Origin: DATKFM01 sp963810485
Lineage (GTDB): Bacteria; Pseudomonadota; Alphaproteobacteria; Dongiales; Dongiaceae
Direction of reading: 5' to 3'
DNA length: 64,000 nucleotides
Assembly: GCA_963810485.1 (NCBI GenBank)
Contig: CAWENQ010000004.1
Location: forward strand, 682,001 to 746,000
Below the pieces are notes generated by a model, which worked only from the letters and a program-made list of their open reading frames with translations, was not told the DNA's origin and searched no databases. Numbering within the stretch: position 1 is the stretch's first letter; each line of letters opens with the position of its first letter. The position numbers and the translations under genes are program-made. This document shows positions 47,100-55,434 of this stretch, piece by piece.

Positions 47100-48107
47100 A
47101 TGGCTGTCTTCAATCTGAACAACAAGAACAACTTCCAGGACGGAACGCTTGCCAGCGATCTGTTCTGGGGCAATGGCGGAAACGACACGCTCAATGGACT
47201 CGACGGTGCTGACACAATCGACGGCGGCGTTGGAAATGACGGCCTCGATGGCGGCGAAGCCAACGACTCGCTGATCGGCGGCGCGGGCCGCGATGCGCTG
47301 TTCGGCCAGATCGGCAACGACACCCTGGATGGCGGCACCGAAAACGATACGCTCATTGGTTTCGATGGCGTCGACAGCCTGACCGGCGGGGACGGCCATG
47401 ACAGCCTTGATGGCGGGATCGAAGACGACGACCTTTACGGCGGCAAAGGCCGGGATACGATCCTCGGCGGCGACGGCGCCGACAACATCGAAAGCGAGAA
47501 CGGCGACGATTCCATCGATGGCGGGACCGGCAACGACACAATTCAAGGCGGTGAAGGAAACGACTATGTCGCCGATTCCGACGGCCTGAATGTGATCTAT
47601 GGCGGCGCCGGCAACGATACCGTCAGCACAATCGGCAATGGCGACGACAATGTCGATGGCGGCGAAGGCAATGACAACCTCTTCGGCTCAAGCGGCGTCG
47701 ATACGCTGTACGGCGGCGCCGGCATGGACACTCTCAGCGGCGGCACCGGCGCTGATCTTCTCGATCTCAGCGGCGATGCGGCGGCACCGGAATCCGACTT
47801 CATCTACGCACCCAATGAGGGCGATCTCGTTTTCGGCTTCGACATCGACACGGCGGCCAATGGCGGCGACTTCATGACAATTATCGCCGGCGGCAACGGC
47901 AATGTCCTGGCCCTCGCCGATGCAGTCAGCCTGGGCTATGTGGAGTTCGTCGATGACGGCAATGGCATGACCAGCGTCCTGGTGGACTCCGACGGTTCGG
48001 CCGGCGCCGCGACGGCGGTGACGGCCTGCACCTTCAGCGACATTGCTTTCGTCAGCAACACAGCGGCCGCCACGGACTTCGCCGACAATATCGGCGTGTA
48101 CGCCTAG
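47100..48107 (+). CDS. RTX calcium-binding nonapeptide-repeat protein
   Basis: A 335-residue acidic protein in which residues about 18-220 are almost wholly GGxGxDxLx nonapeptides (roughly twenty, for example DGGTGNDTI and YGGAGMDTL), which fold as a calcium-bound beta-roll. There is no N-terminal signal peptide and no enzymatic domain. The last 115 residues are not repetitive and probably form the capping and type I secretion signal region. ATG 47100 is chosen for its GGAGG ribosome site seven bases upstream. No type I secretion genes are adjacent, and the fused ABC exporter upstream is not of the HlyB kind. A strong terminator follows. Confidence 0.9.
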   Translation: MAVFNLNNKNNFQDGTLASDLFWGNGGNDTLNGLDGADTIDGGVGNDGLDGGEANDSLIGGAGRDALFGQIGNDTLDGGTENDTLIGFDGVDSLTGGDGHDSLDGGIEDDDLYGGKGRDTILGGDGADNIESENGDDSIDGGTGNDTIQGGEGNDYVADSDGLNVIYGGAGNDTVSTIGNGDDNVDGGEGNDNLFGSSGVDTLYGGAGMDTLSGGTGADLLDLSGDAAAPESDFIYAPNEGDLVFGFDIDTAANGGDFMTIIAGGNGNVLALADAVSLGYVEFVDDGNGMTSVLVDSDGSAGAATAVTACTFSDIAFVSNTAAATDFADNIGVYA

Positions 48108-48128
48108 GCCAAGGATCGCGAAAAAGCG

Positions 48129-48162
48129 AAACCCCGCTCCGGATCGCTCCGGGGCGGGGTTT
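48129..48162 (+). terminator. Rho-independent terminator after the RTX gene
   Basis: AAACCCCGC and GCGGGGTTT form the outer stem and CCGGA/TCCGG the inner part, starting 21 bases after the RTX stop. The symmetric A and T flanks would allow it to act in both directions. Confidence 0.8.
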
Positions 48163-48213
48163 GCAGTGTGGCCGCCTTCGGGGGGACGAAAGGCCGGCCT
48201 TGGGGATTGGTGG

Positions 48214-48627
48214 TTAGGTGGCTTGCGGCTGCTCGATATCCGGGCCGCGGCGGCCGCGGTCGGCCATGAACTGATCGAATTCCGCCTTGTCCTTGGCGTG
48301 GCGCAGGCGGTCCAGGAACTCCCGGAACTCCTTCTGCTCCTCCTCCAGGCGCTTCAGCGTCTCCATCCGGTATTCGTCGAAGGCGCGGTTGCCGCTGGAT
48401 TCCTGGCGGCCGAAGCCCCAGCGGCCCCAGGGGCCATGACGTCCTTCACGCTCGTTGTTGAAGTACCAGCGGCCGGGGCCGCCATGCTTTCCGCATCCCA
48501 TGCGTCCACTCCATATGACATAGGCCAACAGGGCCAACCCGATGGGCCAAAACAGGACAAAGGACAGCACTAACAAGGCAATCCAGGCAGCCTTGCCGTG
48601 CTCGTCAATCCTTGCAGCGATATCCAT
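48214..48627 (-). CDS. DUF2852-family membrane protein
   Basis: A 137-residue protein with one N-terminal membrane helix (AAWIALLVLSFVLFWPIGLALLAYVIW, about residues 13-39), a glycine, histidine and arginine-rich segment (GCGKHGGPGRWYFNN...HGPWGRWGFG), then a charged coiled-coil-like helix (DEYRMETLKRLEEEQKEFREFLDRL). This matches DUF2852, found across alphaproteobacteria and of unknown function. A 25-base palindrome lies 12 bases upstream of its start, suggesting control by the TetR-type regulator encoded just upstream. Confidence 0.88.
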   Translation of the reverse strand: MDIAARIDEHGKAAWIALLVLSFVLFWPIGLALLAYVIWSGRMGCGKHGGPGRWYFNNEREGRHGPWGRWGFGRQESSGNRAFDEYRMETLKRLEEEQKEFREFLDRLRHAKDKAEFDQFMADRGRRGPDIEQPQAT

Positions 48628-48638
48628 AGCAGCCCCTC

Positions 48639-48663
48639 ATGTGAATGTAAGTAACATTCACAT
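48639..48663. promoter_or_regulatory. Perfect 25-base palindromic operator upstream of the DUF2852 gene
   Basis: ATGTGAATGT (48639-48648), spacer AAGTA, then the exact complement ACATTCACAT (48654-48663). It lies between the TetR-type gene and the DUF2852 gene, 12 bases from the latter's ATG. TetR-family dimers bind such sites, so it is a probable operator of the adjacent regulator. Confidence 0.75.
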
Positions 48664-48714
48664 AAATGGCCCAACCCCCTGCCGCTGTCAAGAGACCGGC
48701 TTAGAAAAATCGAC

Positions 48715-49359
48715 CTAGTGCTGCTTCGGCGGCGCGCCCAGGCCCTGCAGGTAGATCAGAAATCCGGCCTCCAGCAGGTCGTCGGGGGACATGGGCAGCT
48801 TGCGGCGCCCGGCATCGCCGCGGGCGAACAGCGAGGCGATGCCGTGGGCGAAGGCCCACATATGCAGGCTCAGCATCAGGGCCGGCGGCCGGCCTTCCTT
48901 GGGGATCTGCGCCGCCACCGCCTCGGATGCCGCCCGCAACACGGCAAACGCGCGGTCCGAGGCCTGCTGCAGCGCCGGCACAGCTTCCAGCGCCAGGCCG
49001 GACTCGAACATGGCGGCGTAGAGGGCCGGTTCTTCCCGGGCAAAGGCCAGATAGGCCCGGCCGACATTCTCGAAGGCGGCGACCGGCTCCGGCGTGCCGT
49101 TGTTCCAGGCTTTGGACAGGCTCCCCTCGAACTTCTCGAAGCCCTGCAGGGCCACATCGGCCATCAGTTCCGGCAAGTCCCGGTAGTGGCGATAGGGCGC
49201 CGCCGAGCTGACCCCGGCCGCCCTTGCAGCCTCGGCGAAAGTGAAGCCGGCCGGGCCCTTCTTGCCAATCAACTCCAGCGCCGCGCGGATCAGCGCCTCC
49301 CGCAGATTGCCGTGGTGATAGCCCCGGCGGCCTTGGCCGTCATCCTTGTGCCAATTCAT
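48715..49359 (-). CDS. TetR/AcrR-family transcriptional regulator
   Basis: A 214-residue repressor. The helix-turn-helix is in residues about 13-60 (YHHGNLREALIRAALELIGKKGPAGFTFAEAARAAGVSSAAPYRHYRD), and the C-terminal ligand domain contains the FAREEPALYAAMF and LSLHMWAFAHGIASLF segments seen in the WHG-type TetR subfamily. The ligand is unknown. An imperfect palindrome overlaps its start codon and a perfect related one stands before the DUF2852 gene, so autoregulation plus control of that gene is likely. Confidence 0.9.
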   Translation of the reverse strand: MNWHKDDGQGRRGYHHGNLREALIRAALELIGKKGPAGFTFAEAARAAGVSSAAPYRHYRDLPELMADVALQGFEKFEGSLSKAWNNGTPEPVAAFENVGRAYLAFAREEPALYAAMFESGLALEAVPALQQASDRAFAVLRAASEAVAAQIPKEGRPPALMLSLHMWAFAHGIASLFARGDAGRRKLPMSPDDLLEAGFLIYLQGLGAPPKQH

Positions 49360-49376
49360 GTGAAGGGTTCTTACAT
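49358..49376. promoter_or_regulatory. Imperfect palindrome over the tetR start
   Basis: ATGTGAA at 49358-49364 and TTCTTACAT ending at 49376 form an imperfect inverted repeat whose left half matches the perfect operator at 48639-48663 (ATGTGAA) and whose outer ACAT matches its right end. It overlaps the ATG of the TetR-type gene, a position suited to autorepression. Confidence 0.45.
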
Positions 49377-49414
49377 AAATCGGCGGGCCAATACAGCGGG
49401 ATTCCGGCGCCTAA

Positions 49415-49855
49415 CTAGGGCGGGCCGATATGGAGCGTGCGCAACGCCAGATGAACTTCCAGCAAGAAGGCGACCAGCGCGCCCATGAAGGCGAACATGG
49501 CAGCCACGAACAATGCGCCGATGACCGGCGCGATGGCGGTGCCGGTGATTGTGCTGGCGAACAGCCCGACGATGACGCTGCAGACCAGGAGAGCGCAGAG
49601 CGCGCAGAGCAGCATGCCCGCATAGATCATCCGCGAGCGGCGTTCCAGCACCCTCAGCTCCGACCGCAGCGTCGCCTGCTGTTCCGCCGGCGCTGCGTCA
49701 TAGCGCCCCTCCAACGACCGCGCACGGTCCACCGCCCGCCCGAGCCGGTTGGTCAGCACGGCAATCATCGCGCCCACACCGGTCAGCAGGAACACCGGCG
49801 CGACCGAGAGCTGGATGACGTGGGCGATGGAGGTGACGTCGTCGGTGATGTCCAT
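49415..49855 (-). CDS. DUF2721-family membrane protein
   Basis: A 146-residue membrane protein of the DUF2721 family: an N-terminal hydrophobic segment (VIQLSVAPVFLLTGVGAMIAVL), a charged central helix containing NRLGRAVDRARSLEGRY, then two further membrane segments. Function is unknown. It starts nine bases after the stop of the ethylmalonyl-CoA mutase gene on the same strand, so it is probably co-transcribed, although no functional link is known. Confidence 0.85.
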   Translation of the reverse strand: MDITDDVTSIAHVIQLSVAPVFLLTGVGAMIAVLTNRLGRAVDRARSLEGRYDAAPAEQQATLRSELRVLERRSRMIYAGMLLCALCALLVCSVIVGLFASTITGTAIAPVIGALFVAAMFAFMGALVAFLLEVHLALRTLHIGPP

Positions 49856-49864
49856 GGCTGCAGA

Positions 49865-51913
49865 CTACGCCGCTGCCTGGTTCGCGCGGTCCACGACGTC
49901 GACGATGTCGCGCATGATCTGCGTCAGGTCGAAGTCCTTAGGCGTATAGACGCGGGCGACGCCGGCGGCTTTCAATTGCGCCTCGTCCTCCGGCGGGATG
50001 ATGCCGCCGACGACCACCGGCACGTCCTTGAGCCCCGCTGCGCGCAGCTTTTCGATCACCTCGGCCACCAACACCACATGGGAACCCGAGAGGATGGAGA
50101 GGCCGATTATATGCACGCCCTCCTTCACCGCGGCGTCGACGATCTGCGCCGGCGTCAGGCGGATGCCGTCATAGACGACGTGGAAGCCGCAATCGCGCGC
50201 GCGCACCGCCACTTGCTCGGCGCCGTTGGAATGTCCGTCGAGGCCGGGCTTGCCCACCAGGATTTTCAGCGGCGCGCCGATGCGGGTGGAGATCCGCTTC
50301 ACATCATCGCGCACATCGGCCAGATAGTTGCTCGCCGCCGGTGCTGCCGCGAGGCTGACGCCCGTTGGGGCGCGATAGTCGCCGAACTTGCGCCGCAGCA
50401 GCGCCGCCCATTCGCCTGTCGTGACGCCGGCATGGGCACAGGCGATCGAGGCCGGCATGACGTTGCGGTCCTCCTTGATGGCAAGTTCCAGCTCGGCGAG
50501 AGCGTCCAGCGCCAGCGCCGCATCTCGCTCGGACCGCCAGGCCTGCAGCCGCGCCACCTGGTCCGCCTCGGCCTGGGGATCGACGGCGAGGAATCCCGCG
50601 TCGCTGCCCGATGTCAGTGGCGATGGCGCCGTTTCAGTATATTTGTTCACGCCCACGACAGTCTGGTCGCCGGACTCGATGGCGGCAATCCGCCGTGCAT
50701 TGGATTCGACAAGCCGCTCTTTCATGTAGCCGGACTCGACAGCCGTCACCGCGCCGCCGAGCGCCTCGATCTTCGCCAGTTCCTCCTTCGCCTGCCCCAC
50801 CAGCTCCGCCACCTTGGCGGCGATGACCGGCGAGCCCGCGAAGATATCGTCATACTCCAGGAGGTCCGTCTCCTCGGCGACGATCTGCTGCAGGCGGATC
50901 GACCATTGCTGGTCCCAGGGCCGCGGCAGGCCCAGCGCCTCGTTCCAGGCGGGAAGCTGCACGGCGCGCGCTCGAGCATCGCGCGACATCGTCACCGCCA
51001 GCATCTCCAGCAGCACCCGATAGACATTGTTCTCCGGCTGCTGCTCGGTGAGGCCGAGGGAATTCACCTGCACGCCATAGCGGAAGCGCCGCAGCTTTTC
51101 GTCCTGTACCTTCCAGCGCTCGCGGCAGAGCTCGTCCCACAGCTCGCCGAAGGCGCGCATCTTGCACATCTCCGTGATGAAGCGCAGCCCGGCATTCACG
51201 AAAAACGACAGCCGCCCGATCACTTGCGGCAGTTCGTCCGGCGGCACCTGCCCCGACGCCTGCACCGCATCCATCACGGCAATCGACGTCGCCAGCGTAT
51301 AGGCCAGTTCCTGCACCGGCGTCGCGCCGGCTTCCTGCAGGTGATAGGAGCAGATGTTGATCGGATTCCATTTCGGCACGTCGCGGTAGGTGAAGGCGAT
51401 CACATCGGCCGCGAGTTTCAGGCTCGCCTTCGGCGGAAAGATGTAAGTGCCACGGGAGAGATATTCCTTGATGATGTCGTTCTGCACCGTGCCCGCGAGA
51501 TCGCGGCGCGCCACCCCCTGCTTTTCCGCCGCCGCGATATAGAGCGCCAGCAGCCAGGGCGCCGTGGCGTTGATGGTCATCGAGGTGTTCATGCGGCCCA
51601 AGGGAATGCCGTCGAACAGCGCCGCCATGTCGCCCAGATGGCAGATCGGCACGCCCACCTTGCCCACCTCGCCTCGGGCTTCGGCATGATCGGAATCGTA
51701 GCCGGTCTGGGTCGGCAGATCGAACGCCACCGACAGCCCCGTCTGTCCCCGAGCAAGGTTGGTGCGGTACAGCTCGTTCGACGCCTTGGCCGACGAGTGC
51801 CCGGAATAGGTGCGGATCAGCCAAACGGGATCGCGGGGGCGGCCAGCCGCCCTCTCCGCCGTCCTGTGGGTCGGCGCCTTCATGCCATTGGTCGGCTTGG
51901 AACTCTCGCCCAT
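49865..51913 (-). CDS. ecm: Ethylmalonyl-CoA mutase (MeaA-type, B12-dependent)
   Basis: A 682-residue adenosylcobalamin enzyme converting (2R)-ethylmalonyl-CoA to (2S)-methylsuccinyl-CoA in the ethylmalonyl-CoA pathway. The substrate barrel begins with YSGHSSAKASNELYRTNL...GLSVAFDLPTQTGYDSD, and the C-terminal cobalamin domain has LDGHSNGAEQ (DxHxxG, near residue 557) and GGIIPPEDE. The length and single-chain form match MeaA/Ecm rather than the larger methylmalonyl-CoA mutase. The companion enzymes ccr and mcd lie 7-10 kb downstream, with a cobalamin adenosyltransferase. Confidence 0.93.
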   Translation of the reverse strand: MGESSKPTNGMKAPTHRTAERAAGRPRDPVWLIRTYSGHSSAKASNELYRTNLARGQTGLSVAFDLPTQTGYDSDHAEARGEVGKVGVPICHLGDMAALFDGIPLGRMNTSMTINATAPWLLALYIAAAEKQGVARRDLAGTVQNDIIKEYLSRGTYIFPPKASLKLAADVIAFTYRDVPKWNPINICSYHLQEAGATPVQELAYTLATSIAVMDAVQASGQVPPDELPQVIGRLSFFVNAGLRFITEMCKMRAFGELWDELCRERWKVQDEKLRRFRYGVQVNSLGLTEQQPENNVYRVLLEMLAVTMSRDARARAVQLPAWNEALGLPRPWDQQWSIRLQQIVAEETDLLEYDDIFAGSPVIAAKVAELVGQAKEELAKIEALGGAVTAVESGYMKERLVESNARRIAAIESGDQTVVGVNKYTETAPSPLTSGSDAGFLAVDPQAEADQVARLQAWRSERDAALALDALAELELAIKEDRNVMPASIACAHAGVTTGEWAALLRRKFGDYRAPTGVSLAAAPAASNYLADVRDDVKRISTRIGAPLKILVGKPGLDGHSNGAEQVAVRARDCGFHVVYDGIRLTPAQIVDAAVKEGVHIIGLSILSGSHVVLVAEVIEKLRAAGLKDVPVVVGGIIPPEDEAQLKAAGVARVYTPKDFDLTQIMRDIVDVVDRANQAAA

Positions 51914-52060
51914 TCCGGCACTTGCCTCGTCTCCGCTGCTTTGAGTTAGATTAGTGTGCGGCTATTGTGCAGCGCAACAACAACGGTGCGAACAACATGG
52001 AACGGAGAAAGCAGCATTTCCGTCCCGACATGAAGACCTGCCCCTGTTTGAGCGTGCAAA

Positions 52061-52933
52061 TTGGCTAGCAGCGTACCGGCGGACACCGGAGCAACGGCCC
52101 CGCTGCCTGTTTTGACGATCGTCGGCGAGGCCTATTGGCACCTCTGGCAAAACCGCTGGGCGTATCTTGTTCAGATCCTCGTCTGGGCGATGATCCTGTG
52201 GGCGGGGCAGCTCGTTGCACAGATCATTTCCGCACCGATTGTCTGGCAATTCGGCCATACGGAAAGCGGTATCCTGGAGATGGCCGTCGTTCTGGTAGCC
52301 ACTATTACCTGTCTGTTGCCGGGTGGCGGCGCTTCCTTCCTCGCCTGCGGGCAGGCCGTCCTGCAGGGAAAGCCGGTGCGGGTCGGCGATGCGCTCCGCC
52401 TGCGGCGCGTCGGCGTCTTCTGGCGGACGCTGGTCATCTATTGGTTTGCCGTACATTTGGTGCCGACCATCGGCTCGCGCGCGGCCTACATCTTTGCGAG
52501 CGCCATACCGGAGACGTATCGCTGGTCAGGCGATCTTCTGGTTTTGGCGATTTATTGGAGCTGGTGCCTCGCGCTAACGCCAGCGCTTATCTTGGCGCTG
52601 CCGATCGCTGCATTCGAGGCCACCCACGCGCCGTTTCGAGAAGCCTGGCAGCGGTCGCGAGGCAATCGGCTCAGGATCGCACTCTATGCCGCCGCTGCCG
52701 CCGCCGCGCCGACAGCGCTCTCGTTGGCTTTTCACTATGGCTGGTTTCCGCTAGCCACCGCGCTAGGTGTCGACTTCTCCGAAATGCGGGCCGCGTGGGC
52801 CTTGCAGTTCTTTCTGACGCCTGTCCGAAACATGCTTCCCTTCGTGACGATCCTCTGCCTTTCCACGGCGACTTTCTTCGCCTACCTCCGACTATCGCCG
52901 CAGTTCGACGACGTGGCGCGGGTGTTCGACTAG
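52061..52933 (+). CDS. Multipass membrane protein of unknown function
   Basis: A 290-residue protein with about six hydrophobic segments (near residues 36-55, 72-95, 121-140, 163-182, 205-225 and 250-270). A stop codon nine bases upstream leaves TTG 52061 as the only plausible start. No motif assigns a function. Its general look (LTIVGEAYWHLWQNRWAYLVQ, and a long polar loop FREAWQRSRGNRLRIALY) resembles small uncharacterised alphaproteobacterial membrane proteins. It diverges from the ethylmalonyl-CoA mutase gene, 147 bases away, and converges with the gene ending at 52952. Confidence 0.68.
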   Translation: MASSVPADTGATAPLPVLTIVGEAYWHLWQNRWAYLVQILVWAMILWAGQLVAQIISAPIVWQFGHTESGILEMAVVLVATITCLLPGGGASFLACGQAVLQGKPVRVGDALRLRRVGVFWRTLVIYWFAVHLVPTIGSRAAYIFASAIPETYRWSGDLLVLAIYWSWCLALTPALILALPIAAFEATHAPFREAWQRSRGNRLRIALYAAAAAAAPTALSLAFHYGWFPLATALGVDFSEMRAAWALQFFLTPVRNMLPFVTILCLSTATFFAYLRLSPQFDDVARVFD

Positions 52934-52951
52934 GATTCAGGTGTACCTGCC

Positions 52952-53473
52952 TCAGTAGCTGAAATCCTGCTCCACAATATCCCGCACCACAAAGCGCTGC
53001 GCGTGGTCCCATGCGTCGTCATTGTCGCCACGGAAGGTCAGCAGCCGCTCGAAGATCAGCCTGTCCAGCTTGAGGTCCAGGACCTGGACCTTCGCGAATT
53101 GCACCAGCGTGCTCATCTTATGGATGCCGCCGAACACCAGTTGCTGCGCCCCGGCGTTGCGGGCGGCGGCGATCAGCGCCTCCGCATCCAGATCGCCCGC
53201 CCTGCAGGGCGTCGGTTCGCAGACCAACGGCACGACCCGGTATTTGCCGCTGCTTTCCAGCCCGGCACGCATGGACTCGGCGAAAGATTGGAGCTGCGCC
53301 GCATGCTTGGCCCGCTGATCCTCGGGCTCGCCCGACGTGTCGATATAGTCGAATTCGGCGACAGCGATGGGAATGGGCTCGGCTGCCGCCTCGTCGGCCC
53401 GCACCGCCATTGGCGCCATCGCCAGGAAGCAGGCCGCAATGCCCGCGCAATCGTGCCAAAATGCTCTGCCCAT
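52952..53473 (-). CDS. Secreted DUF2380-like protein
   Basis: About 173 residues with an N-terminal signal peptide (GIAACFLAMAPMAVRA-DEA). The mature part has the DUF2380-type pattern: IAVAEFDYIDTSGE near the start, SMRAGLESSGKYRVV, then AARNAGAQQLVFGGIHKMSTLVQFAKVQVLDLKLDRLIFERLLTFRGDND, resembling LpoB/GNA1162-type periplasmic domains. ATG 53473 is preferred for the AGGTGG ribosome site just ahead. ATG 53491 is also in frame. Function is unknown. Confidence 0.75.
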   Translation of the reverse strand: MGRAFWHDCAGIAACFLAMAPMAVRADEAAAEPIPIAVAEFDYIDTSGEPEDQRAKHAAQLQSFAESMRAGLESSGKYRVVPLVCEPTPCRAGDLDAEALIAAARNAGAQQLVFGGIHKMSTLVQFAKVQVLDLKLDRLIFERLLTFRGDNDDAWDHAQRFVVRDIVEQDFSY

Positions 53474-53609
53474 CTTCCACCTGCCTGGCATGGAAAGCGG
53501 CCATTCATCGGCCGGACCAGCTCTGCTGGAACCGACACGATTTCTGCCAGGGAAAATGTGGAAAATCCACACCATGACGATCGCCGGCGCTGTGCCGGAA
53601 AGATGACGC

Positions 53610-55434
53610 CTACGACACCGCCGTCAGCCGCGGGCCGCCGGGCACCAGGCCGAAATAGCGCGCCGCCGGGCCGTCGCCGGCCAGCAGCTCGGCCGCCGGC
53701 CCTTCCTCCATCAGCCGGCCGCTCTCCACGTACCAGATCCGGTCGCAGCCGCGGGCGCGCTCCAGGTCCTGGGTGGCGATCAGCGCCGTGCAGCGGCGCT
53801 CCGCCAGCACGCGGCTGAGGGCGCGCTGGCCTTCGGCATCCAGACCGCGATCGGGCTCATCAAGCAGCACCAGCTTCGGACGGCCCAGAAGAGCCCGGGC
53901 CAGATGGATGCGCTGCGCGGTGCCGGCGGAGAGGTCGACGCCGCCATCGGCGATGCCGGTCTCCAGCCCGTCCGGCAGGTCGCGCGCCAGCACATTCAGG
54001 CCGAAGGCGCGGATCATGCGCTCCACCTCCTCTTCGCTGGCGGATTCATCGCGGTAGACCAAGTTCTCGCGGATCGTGCCCCGCAGCAGCGGCAGTTCGG
54101 CCGAGACCATGCCCACATTGCGCGCCAGCACGCCCGAGGGCAGCCGGTCCACCGCCACGCCGTCGAGCCGTACCCGCCCCCTGTCGGGCCGCGCCAACCC
54201 GGCCGCCAGGGCCAGCAGCAGCGATTTGCCGCCGCCGGTCGGACCGACGATAGCGATGTTGAGGCCCGAGGTGACTCGGGCGGAAAAGCCGTCCAGAAGG
54301 CCGTCAACCGTGACCCGGCGGAACATCAGGGCGCCCGACAGCGGCACACGCTTGGTCAGCTTCACCCGGTCGTTCTCGGCGGCCTCGGCCAGGATCTGCT
54401 CCAGCTTGCGCCGCGCCACCTTGAAGTTCTGGTAGAAATCGAACACCCGCGCGAGATCCCGCAGCGGCAGCGCCAGCAGGCCCAGCAGCATCAATGCTCC
54501 GGCCAGCGCGCCGATGCTGCCGGCGCCGGCCGCCAGACGGTGCGCGGCGAGCACCAGGATCGCGGTCAGCGCGCCGAGATAGACCGCCTCCGGCAGCACC
54601 CGCACCAGGGCCGAATAGCCGGCCCGCGCCACGGCGTTGCGCGCCACCTTGCGGCTCTGCCGTTTCAGCAGGCGCCGCTCTTCCGCCTCGCGGTCGAAGA
54701 CGCGCAGCAGCGCCAGGGCCTCCAGCTTGTCGGCAACCTGCGCCGCCAGCTTGCCCCGGCTGCGGCGCAGCTCGAACACCCGCCGCTCCAGCAGCGGTCC
54801 GACCGCCAGCGTGACGGCCACACCGAGCACCAGCACGCCCAGCACGGCGGCGGCGAACCAGGGATCGAGGACCAACAGGCCGAGGAACACGCCGGCCATG
54901 GCGATGCCGCCCACCGTCAGCCGCGCCAGGCCGCGCCCGACCCAATCATGCACGGCGCTGATGTCCGAGGCGAAACGCAGCAGCATCGGTCCGCGGCTGC
55001 GCTTCTTCAGCGTCCACAGGGGAATCCGCGCCACCGCATCGAACAGCCGCAGACGGACCGTCGACCGCATAATCCTGCGCCATGGCTTCGCCCCAGCGGC
55101 GTTCGATGACCCGCAGCGCCACCAGCACCAGCGCCAGCAGCAACAGCACGCCCGCGGTCAGCGGCAGATCCAGCAGCAGGCCGCCATCGTCGGCCGGAGC
55201 GCCACCGGCGACGCCGTCGAAGAAACGGCGCACCAGCAGTGCCGCACCGACCGTGACCGCGGTCTGGAGGAAGCCGTTGGCGATGAGCATCAGGAAGTAG
55301 CGCCGGCGCACGCCCCGCAGGATGCGCGGCAGCCGCGCGGCACGAGCGGCCGATTCCGGCCGCGCCGCATCGCCGCCATTGTCATTGGCTGTCGTAGCCG
55401 GATTGTCGACGGCCGGTGCGGCCGTATCGCTCAT
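53610..55434 (-). CDS. ABC exporter, TMD plus NBD half-transporter (reading frame interrupted)
   Basis: About 608 residues. The first frame (ATG 55434) has a disordered N terminus and the first two membrane helices, up to RRWGEAMAQDYA. The second continues STVRLRLFDAVARIPLW and carries the rest of the membrane domain and an NBD: Walker A VGPTGGGKS, Walker B LVLLDEPDRGLD and a divergent signature DLSAGTAQRIHLARAL in place of LSGGQ. The break is at about 55063-55072, consistent with one extra G. Its start overlaps the DUF1611 stop by four bases, so the two are a coupled pair. The cargo is unknown. Confidence 0.85.

Noticed and set aside
47100..48107. RTX toxin with its own type I secretion operon
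   Set aside because: There is no toxin or enzyme domain, and no HlyB, HlyD or TolC-type genes are beside it. The upstream fused exporter has a different architecture and a different divergent regulator.
49430..51949. 839-codon open frame on the plus strand
   Set aside because: It is antisense to the ethylmalonyl-CoA mutase and DUF2721 genes. The His- and Arg-rich translation is not protein-like.
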